NCBI GenBank assembly: GCA_963675135.1
Contig: OY776126.1
Location: 21,393,195 to 21,457,194 of the forward strand
Length of the DNA: 64,000 nt
Direction of reading: 5' to 3'
Origin: Galeopsis tetrahit
Taxonomy: Eukaryota; Streptophyta; Magnoliopsida; Lamiales; Lamiaceae
The notes below the pieces were generated by a model. The model was not told the DNA's origin. It made no database searches and saw nothing but the letters and a program-made list of their open reading frames with translations. The position numbers were made by a program, and so were the translations under genes. Each line of letters opens with the position of its first letter. Positions within the stretch are counted from its first letter, which is position 1. Of this stretch, positions 45,708 to 57,904 are shown one piece after another.

Positions 45708-46934
45708 ATGGCAAACCTCAAAATTCTATCCCTGCAATTTCTGATAACTTTCTTGCAAGTTGCTTCTCAAATATCCACAGGCTTTAGCCTACAACTCATC
45801 CCATGGGACTCCCCAAACTCACCCCTTTTCCAGCCAAATCTCACCCAAACACAAAAAGTTCAAATGATGGCCATCTCCTCCAAAACAAGGGCTTAAGCAG
45901 GCAAATTTTTTGATACGAATGCAATACAAATTCCAATGAAACACCAAGATTTACGATATGCAGTTAAAATAAAAATAGGGAAACAACTCACAGAGGTTAC
46001 TCTACTCGACACTGGCTCCGGGGCCATCTGGACACATTGCTCAAACTCAAAATCTGGTTTCAATCCTGCGAAATCTAGAACATACAAAGCACTTTCCTGT
46101 CAAAATCCCTTGTGCAAAATGGCAAATGACATGTGTAAATGCATAAATAATCAGTGTGTTTGCAACTTAAGATATGGCATAGAAGGTGGAAAAACTACGG
46201 TGGAAGCAGTTCTGTCATCTGATTCGTTTACTCTACCGTCGAAGAATACTTATAACAACTTGATTTTTGGGTGCTCAAATAAGTTGTCTCCTATATACTC
46301 GGGGATTTTGGGGTTGAACAAATCGCCTGTATCGCTGATAAGCCAAGTGAAGCAATCAGTTAAAGGTTGCTACTCCTATTGCCTGTATAAGGGGGGTGGC
46401 TACTTAAGATTTGGAGACAATATTCCAAGTGTCGGGAAAGATGCTAAGATTACAAAGATATTACATCCTGAGATTCCCACTCTGTACTTGGAGTTGATAG
46501 ACATAAGTGTAGGTCGGAAACCGCTTAGGCTTCCTTCAAATCTATTTAAATACCAGGAAGGTGGGTTTTTCATCGACACAGGTGCCCGTTTTACTGTCCT
46601 AAAGAAAGAGGCTTATAGAAAGGTGATCGAAGAGTTAAAAAAATATTATAGTGGTAAGCTTAAACAGGTGAATAGGACACATTCCTCCCTGGAACTTTGT
46701 TATAAAGAGAATCCTAGTACGTATGGTAGTATGACTTTTCATCTTAAAGGGGCTGATTATGAGATTACTAATCTGTTTGTAGGCGTTGAGCCTGGGATTA
46801 TGTGCATTGCACTGATGCCTGGAGAGTTATCAGTACTGGGAGCATACCATCAATGGAATAAAAGGTTCATTTTTGACTTAAATAACAATGTATTGAAGTT
46901 TGCTAAATATGATTGTTCAAAAGATAGAAGATAA
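45708..46934 (+). pseudogene. Nepenthesin-like aspartic protease A1, nonsense codon
   Basis: Close paralogue of the intact gene at 62094. Single exon. The first 62 codons (signal peptide, then FSLQLIPWDSPNSPLF) are open, then codon 63 is TAA (45894-45896) where the paralogue has CTA. The frame continues without shift to the stop at 46932-46934. One codon is deleted just before the first active-site motif (TLLDTGSG). Both Asp motifs remain: LDTGSG and FIDTGARF. The next ATG (45936) would give a protein without a signal peptide, so secretion would be lost. The rest is well kept, indicating recent inactivation. Confidence 0.85.
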
Positions 46935-47494
46935 TCAGCTATTCAGGTTGAATAAAAATGAATAAAAGTCATTCAGTTTGTCAATGTGGTTTGCTCGGCC
47001 AAAACTATAAATCTTTAGTTAATTCTTTTTCTTTTGTATCTAAATTGATGCGCGTGGGTGTCCCCACTGCAACAGCTATATCAATTTCAAGATAAGTTAT
47101 TTAACAAACACTGATTTATCACTTGGATAGGGAAAGTGTTATTTTCCAAATGTCATTTAATTGGAAACACGTTGCTGTTGATACACACTTAATTTTTTTT
47201 CCCCGCTTTTCTACTGGTTTCAAGTGATAAGAAAAATATGCAGAAAATGTACTCTCAAGAATAATACAAACTTTTCCATTCTACATTCTTGATATTATCA
47301 CATCAAGTAAGACTTATCTACATTATTAGAGATAGACGTAAGTTTAAAATCTATGATCTTTCTTCACAATGGGAAGAAATTCTTTAATTATCATCAAAAT
47401 CTAATATAATTGTCATTCTTATCACTATTATGGAGCATGCTTTTGGTAGTAGTATATCTACCTGAAATGTACTAAACTTGGAGAAGGAAAAAAA

Positions 47495-48748
47495 ATGGCT
47501 AGGGCCTCCATAAATGTCTACCTGATCATGCATCTCTTGCCGGCATTCTTCCTCTGTAATCCACCCGAAACACAAGCCCTCCGCCTAAAGCTCGTCCCAT
47601 GGGACGCCCCCGACTCGCCTTTGTACCCTGGAAACCTCACAACACTTCAAAAACATCAAAAAGTTATCAGATCATCACGAAATCTTGAATATATTTCTTC
47701 ATATCCAAATGCAACAGCTAACAGGGAAAAAATCCAGATACATCGTGGCGGAGACTACCGTTATTCTGTTAACATTAAAATCGGAACTCCAAGCAAGGAG
47801 GCGACGTTGCTGTTAGACACAGGCAGTGGCTTCATCTGGACTCAGTGCGGCAAAAAACCAAACAATTACAATCCATTGAGCTCCAGCTCCTACAAACCCC
47901 TTCCCTGCAATCATCCCCTCTGCGCCAAGAAAATCTGCCGTTGCATAAAAAATCAATGTGTTTGCAAACCCGCCTATGGATCAGGCAATGATAAATATAC
48001 AATAGCAGGTTCATTAGATACGTTACGCATCCCCATCTCTCCTCAAAACCAGAAAGAATTCAAGGATATATTTTTCGGCTGCTCAATAAAACAACCCTCC
48101 GATGAATTCTCAGGAATTTTGGGAATGGATAGAACGCCAGTTTCTCTACCAGCGCAGCTACGCAGACAATTTGAAGGGCGATTTTCTTACTGCTTGAGCA
48201 GTGGACCGAGTTACTTGACATTGGGGAAAGACATAGTAAGTTCTCAAGGAAGACGAGTGAAAACGACCCCATTGATACACACAGAATATTCTTCTCTATT
48301 ATTGAATTTAACAGACATAAGCGTGGCGGGGAAAAAATTGGGGATATCCCCAACCCTATTTTCCTTCAAAAACGGCGGCGTTTTCATGGATACTGGGGTG
48401 AGGTACACAGTTCTAACAAGTAAGGCATACGAGAAAGTGGATAAAGCATTTGAGAGCTATTTCAAAGAGAAGAGAGTGAGAAGGCTCGGTGTAGCTTACT
48501 TCGGTACGGATCATTGTTATAATGTGACGAATGGATTTCGAGATTTTCCGTCGATGACTTTTCACTTCCAAGGCGCGGATCTGGTGGCGGAATACACGCA
48601 CATCAGCGACGGCAAAGTGGCGTGTACGGCGGTGCTGAAGGGGCGGAGGACCATAATCGGGGCATTGCAGCAGTGGAAGACGAGATTCATGTTTGATATC
48701 AATGAGAATGTGCTCAAATTTAACGCCGATGACTGCTCCATTGAATAA
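47495..48748 (+). CDS. Nepenthesin-like aspartic protease B1
   Basis: 417 residues, single exon, pepsin family A1 (plant atypical/nepenthesin-like group). Signal peptide about 1-28, then a short propeptide-like part (LRLKLVPWDAPDSPLYPGNL). First active-site motif LLDTGSGFIW has Asp108. A Cys-rich stretch at about 117-157 (QCG, LPCNHPLCAKKICRC, QCVC) fits the disulfide-rich insert of nepenthesin-like enzymes. Second motif GVFMDTGVRYTVL has Asp299, but the residue after DTG is Val where active enzymes usually have Thr or Ser. The C-terminal end (IIGALQQWKTRFMFDINENV) is typical. The product should be secreted or vacuolar. Family relatives act in defence and development. The substrate is unknown. 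The gene ends 82 bp before the end of the shared module. Confidence 0.9.
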   Translation: MARASINVYLIMHLLPAFFLCNPPETQALRLKLVPWDAPDSPLYPGNLTTLQKHQKVIRSSRNLEYISSYPNATANREKIQIHRGGDYRYSVNIKIGTPSKEATLLLDTGSGFIWTQCGKKPNNYNPLSSSSYKPLPCNHPLCAKKICRCIKNQCVCKPAYGSGNDKYTIAGSLDTLRIPISPQNQKEFKDIFFGCSIKQPSDEFSGILGMDRTPVSLPAQLRRQFEGRFSYCLSSGPSYLTLGKDIVSSQGRRVKTTPLIHTEYSSLLLNLTDISVAGKKLGISPTLFSFKNGGVFMDTGVRYTVLTSKAYEKVDKAFESYFKEKRVRRLGVAYFGTDHCYNVTNGFRDFPSMTFHFQGADLVAEYTHISDGKVACTAVLKGRRTIIGALQQWKTRFMFDINENVLKFNADDCSIE

Positions 48749-48830
48749 TCTGGGTAGCGCCATTTTTTTGGAGTTTGCATTTCCAATTCTATTAAAAGGA
48801 TATGAATAAATTGATATTCAAGTATTAAAG

Positions 48831-49259
48831 AGTAAGTTTTTTTTTTTTTGATCAAAGAGTAAGTTCTTTCATTTTACCTCTTTTCACAACTTTTTCTTTT
48901 TTCCCGAGTTTGTTTTAATTTTAATATAGTTTAAGAATTAAACTAAATATTTATTTTAAAAATATAACGATATTGTTGGTCCTGAAAGGAGTATGACAAA
49001 GTGTACGAAGGAAATGCACTTGTGTATGTAATTTTTTTCTTTTTAAAACAGTTGACGGTTTAGGAGAGTTGTTTTGTCAAACTTCCCGAATATGTATAAC
49101 TTTACTTAGATAATCAACCCATTGAGTTAGAGAACTATCTAAGTAAGTTATGTGTGCGAAATTATAGTTGGTCATTTATATTTAAACTCTTTTGAATTAT
49201 GAAAACTTTGTTTAACACTAATACTATTTATCTTTTAAGATCAAGTTTTTGTGCAGTGT
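48831..49259. other. AT-rich flank, no gene
   Basis: Contains a small duplication of AAAGAGTAAGTT around a T-run at 48828-48862. No coding frame. Confidence 0.5.
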
Positions 49260-49266
49260 ATGAATG

Positions 49267-50341
49267 TGTTAGAATGATAATATACGGTAAGTGAATAACA
49301 CAACGAGCTATAGTGGTTCGGAGACTTAAGCTCCTACGTCCACTTTCCCCGATTGAACAAGATAATTTCTTCACTCTTGAAATTAACTTGTTTTATAGTG
49401 TCAAGGTGCACTGATCAACACACTACTCCTTAGTGCCTTAATCCCTAGAAATTATGAGTTCTAGTACTCAACTCTACTAAGTTATACCATGCTTTCTCTT
49501 GACGGTTTTAACTTCGCACTTTTACAACAACACCTCTCACTTTCTCTCTTGAAAAGTTTAAGAGTTGAGGTTGATTTCAATTAGTGTGAGATATCTTTTA
49601 CAATGAAAGAGATATGATATCTCTCTAAGCTTAGGATGATTACAATTGATTCAGCTTAGAATGGGGACTGAAGTGTTGGGAAACTATGAAATGTTTTGCT
49701 TGAGAGCTTGAAGGCTTGTATGCTTACAATGATTGTAGTTACCGTGCCTTATGTAGTTTCCTAACTTCAGTATTTATATAGCAAATTGAGAATTTGTCTG
49801 TTGGAGAGACAAGCTCAAAATGTTCTATTTCTAGCTTCTTAGGAATGCACATCTTGTCTTCAGGTTCCATGAAAGTGACATTTCTTCAGTTTAAGGAAGA
49901 AACGGGTAAGCTGCATTTGTCTTGATTTGGATGGCAGTCTTGCGCTTCTTCCAATGTGTTAGATTTGGTATCTAACGACCAACTTAAGGACATCTTTTTT
50001 AAAAGTTGATTCTTGTCTTTGATCAACATTCCCTTTGTTGATCTACACTGATATGTGCTCATTCTTATCATATCAGCTGACTTGGCTTATATTTTAGTTG
50101 AGTTGGCTTCCCATTTTCACTGACTTCTATTTGATTCAGTATTGATGATTGTCTTCTTATGTTAGTGATTTTGACTTGATCAACATAGTTGTCTCTTGCC
50201 TTAATCTTGATTCTGAAGTGATAATACAGTAGGATTAGCTTGTCTGCCTAACATGTTAGTTATTCAACTAACCTAATCTATATGTTCGAACATCCTGAAA
50301 CATATTTAATCAAATTAACTCAACTATTATGACATATCATC
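49267..50341. mobile_element. LTR-like fragment (possible solo LTR)
   Basis: Starts TGTTAGAATGATAATATACG and carries CTATAGTGGTTCGGAGACTT followed by CTCCTACGTCCAC, wording common in long terminal repeats of plant Copia elements. Ends around GACATATCATCA. No internal retroelement domains and no convincing 5-bp duplication, so it may be truncated. A related TTTAAGTGGTTCGATC phrase occurs at about 59053. Confidence 0.45.
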
Positions 50342-50565
50342 AGGGTTTTGGTATTTTAATCAAAATCTTATTTTATTCCCCTCATATATTATGAGGGCTA
50401 TTAACTATGTCGGTCAAACCGTAATCATGGGACGGAGGGAGTACAAAATTTTATGTAAACTAGTTTTACCGTATAATTAGTTTGTATTTTTATACGATAT
50501 TAATTGTTTCATTAAACGACATTAATTGTTTACTACATTATATAGTATTAGTTGTTTACTATATA
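50342..50565. other. Stowaway right-end remnant, no gene
   Basis: GGGACGGAGGGAG followed by TA at 50429-50443 is a Stowaway terminus without a clear partner. The rest is AT-rich. Confidence 0.5.
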
Positions 50566-51540
50566 TTTCCTCTAACCCGTGATTATTTGCACATTTTTTT
50601 AATTGAAATATCCAAAAATTATTTGTACACTCCAGTGACGATGCCACAATGGGGCCAGGGGGCCCAGTGGCCCCCCACCAATTTATTTATTTATTTTTAA
50701 TATATATATATATATATATATATTACATCCGTCCCGTAATTATTTGCACATTTTTCTTATTGGACGTTACAAGATTTTGCACACTTTTAATATGAAAATA
50801 CCCAACAAAATTAATACCCTCCCAACATCATTTTATTTTCAAAATTGTTACTAATTTTTTACCTACATTTTACTTTACATCTCACCAAATTTACTTTACA
50901 CCTCACAAAATCATCAAAAATACCCCTACTTTATTCACCAACCACTAAATCCATTCTTCTTAAAAATTGTGCCGGTCAAACCGTACAAATAATAGAATAT
51001 TGAAAAACATTAATGTATTAATTAAAAAATATTTACAACCGAAGAAATAAAATATTTTTTAAATTTAATATTTTAGCAATTTTTAAATTCTTTCGCTTCA
51101 TTTTGAATCGAACTATCAAAACTTCAAAACAAAATGAAAGTCAGTTTGTTCAATTTAACTTAATGAAATGTATTGACAATTTTAACATGTAAAATTTCAA
51201 TAAATATAATAAGTACATATTATTTTATCTTTAAAATAATGTTAATCGGGCCCCCCTACCAAGATTTCCTAACTCTGTCACTGGTACACTCGCAATATAA
51301 AAATAACCTACAAAACTAATATCCTCACAACATTTTTTTTATAATTGTCATTTATTATGAGTCCACATTTTCCTGTTCATTCCACAAAATTTCATTTATT
51401 CCTTATTAAATTCTCTTTACACTTCATCACATAATCCAAAATACATCTCATTTATTTGATCTCACACTCCCGTTAAATTTACATTTCTTAAAAAGTAAAC
51501 CGATCAAGGTATGCAAGTCATCATGGGATGGATGGCGTAG
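50566..51540. mobile_element. Stowaway-like MITE interrupted by a hAT element
   Basis: Degenerate ends: left TTTCCTCTAACCCGTGATTA after TA (50564-50565), right (reverse complement) CTACGCCATCCATCCCATG before TA (51541-51542). After removal of 50633-51283 about 0.32 kb remains. Confidence 0.65.
50633..51283. mobile_element. Non-autonomous hAT element, 651 bp
   Basis: Flanked by the perfect 8-bp duplication GTACACTC (50625-50632, 51284-51291). Ends CAGTGACGATGCC and (reverse complement) CAGTGACAGAG fit hAT termini. The interior is AT-rich and itself contains a third MITE-like sequence from about 50724 (CATCCGTCCCGTAATTATTT) to about 50996, related to the outer host. No transposase. Confidence 0.9.
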
Positions 51541-51609
51541 TATTTAGGGGTGAGAATGAATCAAACTACCCAACTAAGGCCTTCGGCCTACACAATTATT
51601 AAATAAATA

Positions 51610-51862
51610 CTCCCTCTATTCTAGGAGAATCTTTCCTGGATTTTACGGAGTTTAAGTAGTATTAATATAATATGTGATGTAGTACAAGTGATGTGATTAA
51701 AAATAGATAAAATATTGATGCAGTACACATGATGTGATTGTTAATTGAATATTTTAATGGTTTATGGAGGGTCAATTGATGTAAATAAATTGAAAGGTAA
51801 GGATAATTATTTGATACACCCAAAATGGGAAAAACGAGAAGATTCTGATGGGATGAAGAAAG
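51610..51862. mobile_element. Stowaway-like MITE, 253 bp
   Basis: Left CTCCCTCTATTCTAGGAG, right (reverse complement) CTTTCTTCATCCCATCAG, flanked by TA (51608-51609, 51863-51864). Old, with diverged ends. Confidence 0.65.
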
Positions 51863-53417
51863 TAAATTAATAATAAGAAACACTAAGTAAATTATTAAAA
51901 AGACTTTTTGAATTAGACTTATAATTAAAACTTATTAAAATAAGTCTACGATAAGTAGTCTAGACTTTTTTTTTATGAGAAGACTGTCATGATTTTTAAT
52001 GATTTGTTTGGTGCAGGAGATGTATTTATATTTTGTGTAGGGAACCCTCTGTCACGGGAGAAAAACTTAATTAAGATAATAAAAGTACATGAGGTAAAAC
52101 TTGAAAAATATTTTATCCAGTCTCATAATAATTTTTATATGAGATGGACACACATTTTATGAAGCAAATAATGCACATCGTGTCTACATTCCACAACATA
52201 TATATGAAGCAAATAATGCACATTGCGTGTGAGTCCAAAATTAATGTTATTTTATAAAACAAATAATGCACATTGTGTCTACATTCCACAACATATATAT
52301 GTCTAGGCCAAAATTTGGTTCTAGTAGAACTTACGATCTTATTACTCCGCATCTTTTATTCTCTCTAAGTTTTTTCCCACTCTCCAAAATATGTTAATTC
52401 ATTAAAGCTAAATTTGATCATTCCAATTGATGGGGACAATCTCTTGATTAAAGAGCTGTAAGTAATTATCAAGAGTTAAACTTTATATTTCAATTGTACA
52501 ATTGTCAAAATATAAGATTCAAGAAATTTGAAATTATGATTTCAAAATTTTAACGAATTGTAATAGCTAGTTTCGGATTTAAGTAGGGTAAATTTAGCAT
52601 TTAATTATGTCATATTAATGTATATAGATATAAGAATGAGTAGTTCGTCTCATCTAAAAGTTCGAATTTATAGAGATGTGATAAATTAATTCTTGTATAT
52701 TAATTCCCCTCTTATACTATAAAAAAATTATGTCTCATCTAAAAGTCCAAACTTGTAGAGAGATGGGAAATTAATTTTTGTATATTAATTTCTAATAGTA
52801 GTTTGTATTATTATATTGCAATTGGGTGTAATAGTAATAATTGATTGAATGGTTGTTGTAATACCCCGTTACGAATCCTAATTATTTAGCAATTACTAAT
52901 ATTTTAATTAATTTTATTTATTTTAAAACTAATCTTAATAACTATCATTTATCCCACATTTTAAACTCTCTTAGTGGTGGGGAAAACAAAGTTGTTCATG
53001 ATAAATAAGAGACTCTTTCATTCTCATTTTCTAATCGTATATAAATCAATCTCATCTCTCTCTCCCTCCCTCCCACACGCATATATACGTTCAAGAAAAA
53101 AATATAGAAAAGGCATTGTTTTGATATTCTTTCCCACTTGACGGATTTCTGGACGTTTTTGCTTCGTTCTCCTTGTCTCTACAGTTTTGTTCTTACCATT
53201 GTTGTTGTAGAGGTATTTTCTCAAATCTTATTTTATTCTGCCTCTAAACAAATGTATGATGTAGAGTTTAATTTAACCAAGCATATTGTGTTCAATTATT
53301 CTTACATTAGAATTCCAATTTAAGAAAATTAGAGCAGGTCAAGTTTCTGGAATTTTGCAGACATAATATTTCTTCTGACGTGATCTTTTTCAATTCTCTA
53401 TCAATTTATTTAATCCA
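51863..53417. other. AT-rich DNA with short direct repeats, no gene
   Basis: Near-identical 45-bp copies with GTGTCTACATTCCACAACAT lie at about 52160 and 52257. Another pair with TCGTCTCATCTAAAAG-type sequence lies at about 52654 and 52732, and a third copy is at about 60478 (retroelement-like debris). A frame at 53138-53323 is hydrophobic and unrecognised. Confidence 0.45.
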
Positions 53418-53427
53418 CTAGTTTGTG

Positions 53428-53446
53428 GCCCGTGCGATGCACGGGC
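53428..53446 (-). terminator. Helitron 3' terminal hairpin
   Basis: Eight perfect base pairs (GCCCGTGC / GCACGGGC) with a 3-nt loop, 6 bp inside the terminal CTAG. In Helitrons this hairpin marks the rolling-circle end point (transposition terminator, not a transcription terminator). Confidence 0.88.
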
Positions 53447-54924
53447 AGCTGTTCCTTTCTATTGCTTAATATAGATTAATTTTAAAAAAATCCATCATAT
53501 TATTATAGTTTCTGAGTTTTCTCTGCAAACTTTTATAAAAAAAATAGCTTTTGAATCAGGATTGAATTAAATAGATAGGGAGCTAAGCTTCAAGAAATAT
53601 TTGTAGGAGCTTATTTTAAAGTTTTTGAACATAAATTAATTTCAAGATTGTGATTTACTAATAGTTACACATAGTTAAGTAATATTTACTTGTAATACAC
53701 GGTAAGCTATTAAGAAATTTTTTTTGATGTTATTTTTTAAATATATATATATATATTCCATCGGATACTTTCTTTGAAATAAAATAAAATGATTTTTTTA
53801 AATCTTTTACCACAACATCAAAGGCCCTGACAACTTTTCTGACATTCCCTTCAAAATCAATTTTACTTTTCAATAGCTTTTGCTCTCTAATAATGAAGTG
53901 TTTGCAAATAAAAAAATGAAAAGACTTAACAAAATCCTAAACATTGTAGCATTGTCATTATACAGAAGTTTGATCCACATAATATAACTTTCTTAATTTA
54001 AATTGAAGAAAATACATAAAAAAGAACCAATTGCACAAATACATTTTTCTTGATACTAAACAATATGCCAATCTTATTAAAGTCTAGAAAAATAAGAATT
54101 TAAATCTTCCAATATTTTTTAAACTGTGAAATCTTTATAGAACCCACTCGCAGTCTAAAATTGGCACATGGACTCTGTTCAGACATGGATACATGAAACT
54201 TTGAAAAACACATTCCCTCATTTCTTCTTATGCACCATTTTGAAAAATACAACAAAAAAGTAGCACATAGTCGATCAACATTGCCAATAAATTTCTTCTT
54301 ATGCACCATAAATTAACTAAGATATATAGCGAACCACCAAATTGATGAATTTAGATCTACAATTTTCATTTAATACCATAAATAGATATCAAACACCAGT
54401 CAGTTCTACCATAATCGATAACTAAAAGTCCAAAACACAATCAAGTTTATACAGTGCATATGACAAATGATCACCAAATGAGAAATTTAATCAAGTTTAT
54501 AAACATTGTTACCTCATGAGCTCCCTGAAAATGTTACTTTTATACTCAAGCTCCATTGTATTCACAAAGTTAAAAGGTAAACCAATGCAACTGCGAAGAG
54601 CAACATATAACATAGGTAGCTCTACCATCAATATCCTTTAAAAGGAAGAACCCTTTAATGAAAAATGATAAACTCATGTATATAAAACACTATTTATTTT
54701 TTTACCCAAACATAAATCAAGATAGAGATTTTTGGTGGACACCAAAACTTGATTTGATACAACACCATTAATTTATTTCCCTCGCACGTATATCTCAAAA
54801 AAAAAAAAAAATAACTACCAGCAACAACAGTTTAATTCGTTTCACCATCATTTATGAAAACGCACCATTTAAGGATTCAAATTCAAACCAACATACATAG
54901 TATATTTAGCTGCAAACTTGAAAT

Positions 54925-55476
54925 GTGTCCCATTGGAAGGAACTAACCTGCAAGGAGAAGAGACCCATAAATTATAACAACACCAAAATGTTGTTTCATG
55001 AAATAAAAAGATTAAAAGGTCAATTATTGAAAGTTATTAATAGACCTCCACAAAGACTGAGTATCATGCTCAAAGGTGACATCCAACAGTTGAAATTAAA
55101 CAAATCAAACCACAATGCTACACTACTCCACGTGGGGACACTTCACCTGCACACACAAAAAAAATGTAGGTATAAGCTCAAAAAATTGTTACACAAACAC
55201 TATCCTCTGTGTGCACTTCAACCTCCACAAAAAAATATGAAATTATTTACTGAAAAATACAGATTTATAAGAAAATTAGAAAAAGAACGACATCTTATAA
55301 AGACAGTTATAAAAAGGAACGTACAAAAATATATTGACTGTAGCAGGATCACTCACAAGAGTGATTTTGCCAGTTCGATCCACTTTTACTATGCCTTGTT
55401 AATGCTTCTAGTGGCTGCAAATGATATTTTGAAGGGTCTTTTAGAATCTGCATGGTCACACTCCAATTTTACTTAA
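54925..55476 (+). CDS. Unrecognised Lys-rich open frame in the Helitron
   Basis: 183 codons, on the strand opposite to the Helitron's own orientation. The peptide is very rich in Lys, Leu and His (for example LHLHTQKKCRYKLKKLLHKH), with a hydrophobic segment near the end. No domain recognised. High AT content makes a chance frame likely. Confidence 0.15.
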   Translation: MSHWKELTCKEKRPINYNNTKMLFHEIKRLKGQLLKVINRPPQRLSIMLKGDIQQLKLNKSNHNATLLHVGTLHLHTQKKCRYKLKKLLHKHYPLCALQPPQKNMKLFTEKYRFIRKLEKERHLIKTVIKRNVQKYIDCSRITHKSDFASSIHFYYALLMLLVAANDILKGLLESAWSHSNFT

Positions 55477-56894
55477 AATAGATTTTAAGAAATAATTGAC
55501 AATTTAAAAGTAAAAGGGCATGAACCAAAATTTATACTTAAGAAATAAGGTTTACAATTTTATTTTACAGAAAAAAAATAACAATCAACGGAAGCTTAAA
55601 GAATTAAATAGGCAACTCAAAATAAATTTAAATTTAAAATATCTGGAAAACCACAACGTCTCGATTAATTTTACTAAATTATTGTCATTCACCGCTCCTC
55701 GCTACCAACTCCTAAATCTGAAAAATGTTAAAAAAAGAAGGGGTGAGCCGGCTGGACATATTTGTCAAAATTAAATACAATAAGCAATTAAATAATCATT
55801 TCACATTAACATGTATAATTCCATAACAATTCAATAACATCACCTCATCTATAAATGTCAAATTATATATCCTCGTTTATAAAGGTCAGAAGACCTATCC
55901 TCGTTTATAAAAGTCAGAAAACTTATCCTCGTTTATAAAGGTCAGATGACGTATCCTCGCACATCTTTCACATGAACATCAAAATAATCACATATGACAT
56001 TTAATAGTGACAAATATAATAAGTTAGAACTCATATTTAACATGAATATCAAAATAATCATACATTCATTTAATAATGACAAATAGAATAGTAGAAATCC
56101 CCACATCGATAGATGAACGTATACATGATATGTGGAAGCATTAATCTCTGTAATTGTGGTTGTCAAGCCGTAGAGTATATTCCATTCAAAAATTTATTTT
56201 AAGCTAAATATTTCCACTTTCATCCCACACATGATATATATATATAACATTTGTTGTGCTCTTTCATTGTCCTACTAAATTAGGGAGTTAAAGAAATTAA
56301 CATAGGAAGGGAGTTACAATCATCACATAAATACACTTTAATTTTCATAATTGGAAAACCATGCAAAGGAGAAATGGAACGTTCAGTAATTAAAAATACA
56401 TGTATCATTAATCATTTGATACAATTGTATTAAATAATACACATACACACACGCATATGTCTATATATATTATATTATAAAATATAATTTTTTTTTGACA
56501 TAATATATAAATTAATTATTTATTAAATAAATTTCTATTTTTATTATTATAAAATTTATGAGTATTACCTTCTATTCCACTTAATAAAATTTCGTTCTCG
56601 AAATTACCCTAAAAAATAAATATCTTCATTTTTTTTCACGTATGGAATATGAAATGAAAGGTGCCTCTTTATCTCTTCCTCCTTAAATCCTCATGAACGG
56701 TTACTATATTACACATGGCAAAACTATAAAAGCCTTCAATTGACAAATGGCAAAAGAATAATGTCTTAAAATTGACACATGTCAATGCAGCGCCACATCA
56801 ACAATAGAAACCTACACATGGCAAAAGGAGGAGGAGTCTCAAATGCACACGTGTCGAAAGCAGAAGAGCCTCATCCTCCTTTTATATATATAGA

Positions 56895-57904
56895 TTACAG
56901 CCCCTTTTGTGATGACATATTTGTAAAAGCTTAAACCCCTTCTTTATGTCGTATGCTATCCATATCATCTCATGTCTTTGCCATTTTAATTCTTTTAAAT
57001 ATCCTATCAAGTGTTTCTTGGAATGGAGAATACCATACAACTTTGAACTATTTGTATACCGCTTCCATTAGTGTATAGTTCAAAATTATTCTTTTGGGTT
57101 TAGATACACGTTTTAATTAATTCCTATCATTCTGTTATTATTATTATTATTTATTCTATTAAATCAGATTATTTGATTTGGGGATTTAGGGTTTCTGATT
57201 CACGAATTTTAATTATCTCAATTTTGCTATCGTTAACTATAATTTTAATTATCTCAATTTTGCTATCGCTATTCTATAGTTAATGATTAATTATTTTAAC
57301 CCTTGCGACTTTGTACCTAAATTTTAATTCATCGCCACGCAAGTGTTTCAATTAGTTATTTCTCGAATATTATACTAATTAGCCATACACGATAATTAAT
57401 GCAAGGCGACAATAATTATGAGGACTAGTTCGTGCAAGGCTTTCACGTATCATCAGTGGCTACTATCTTCTATCGAGGTGAGTTTTAATTGCTTTATTCT
57501 CTACGGTGGTTTGTAGAGCTCTATTGCAATGTTATTCATTATTTAATGTTTTAGATAAATATTTGAGTTAATTGTTTACTATGTGAATTCATTTCTATTG
57601 CTATTCTATTGGCAAAGTTTGTGGCAAAATACATTATATATTGGCAAAGTTTATGGCAAAGTTATCTAATAGTCAGGGGCTCCAAATGGGGTCTGGGACC
57701 GACGGGTCTTCGGGCGCGACCCGCCATGCTCACTACGTGTGAGAATACCTTAGTCATTAATTTGGCTTTGGGAAGGTCCACAAACATGCGATGAAGTCAC
57801 AATTATAAAGTATCAATGGCAAAGTATATGTGGCAATGTGAAGGTTATTTACTAAGTTGCAGTTATGAATTTCTTGACTTTATTTTAACTGTTTCAGCTG
57901 CAAT
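56895..57904. other. AT-rich flank, no gene
   Basis: Small direct duplications (TTTTAATTATCTCAATTTTGC twice near 57208-57270; GGCAAAGTTTGTGGCAAA and GGCAAAGTTTATGGCAAA near 57611-57660). No coding sequence supported. Confidence 0.45.

Larger units (their letters stand above)
44590..48830 (+). repeat. Protease module 1 (segmental duplicate)
   Basis: This segment recurs at about 60760 to the window end. Shared landmarks are GTTAAACTCTCTAGTATA-type sequence, GAAAATTCTATAATTCCGGT, CCACATCTGTTTATTAATGA, protease A, its 3' flank and protease B. Module 1 has the PP2C fragment (45211-45645), which module 2 lacks. It lacks the Stowaway and MITE insertions of module 2. Confidence 0.88.
53418..56894 (-). 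mobile_element. Non-autonomous Helitron, 3477 bp
   Basis: On the minus strand the 5' end is TCTATATATATAAAAGGAGG after an A. The 3' end is a GC-rich hairpin (GCCCGTGC, 3-nt loop, GCACGGGC at 53446-53428), then CACAAA and CTAG, followed by T. A 5' TC, a 3' hairpin plus CTRR and A/T insertion without target duplication are the Helitron hallmarks. No Rep/helicase protein is recognised inside, so it depends on another element for movement. The minus strand has some exon-like stretches (for example near 54530-54660) of unknown origin. Confidence 0.88.

Noticed and set aside
49886..50071. 61-codon minus-strand frame in the LTR-like region
   Set aside because: No domain, and LTRs are not coding.
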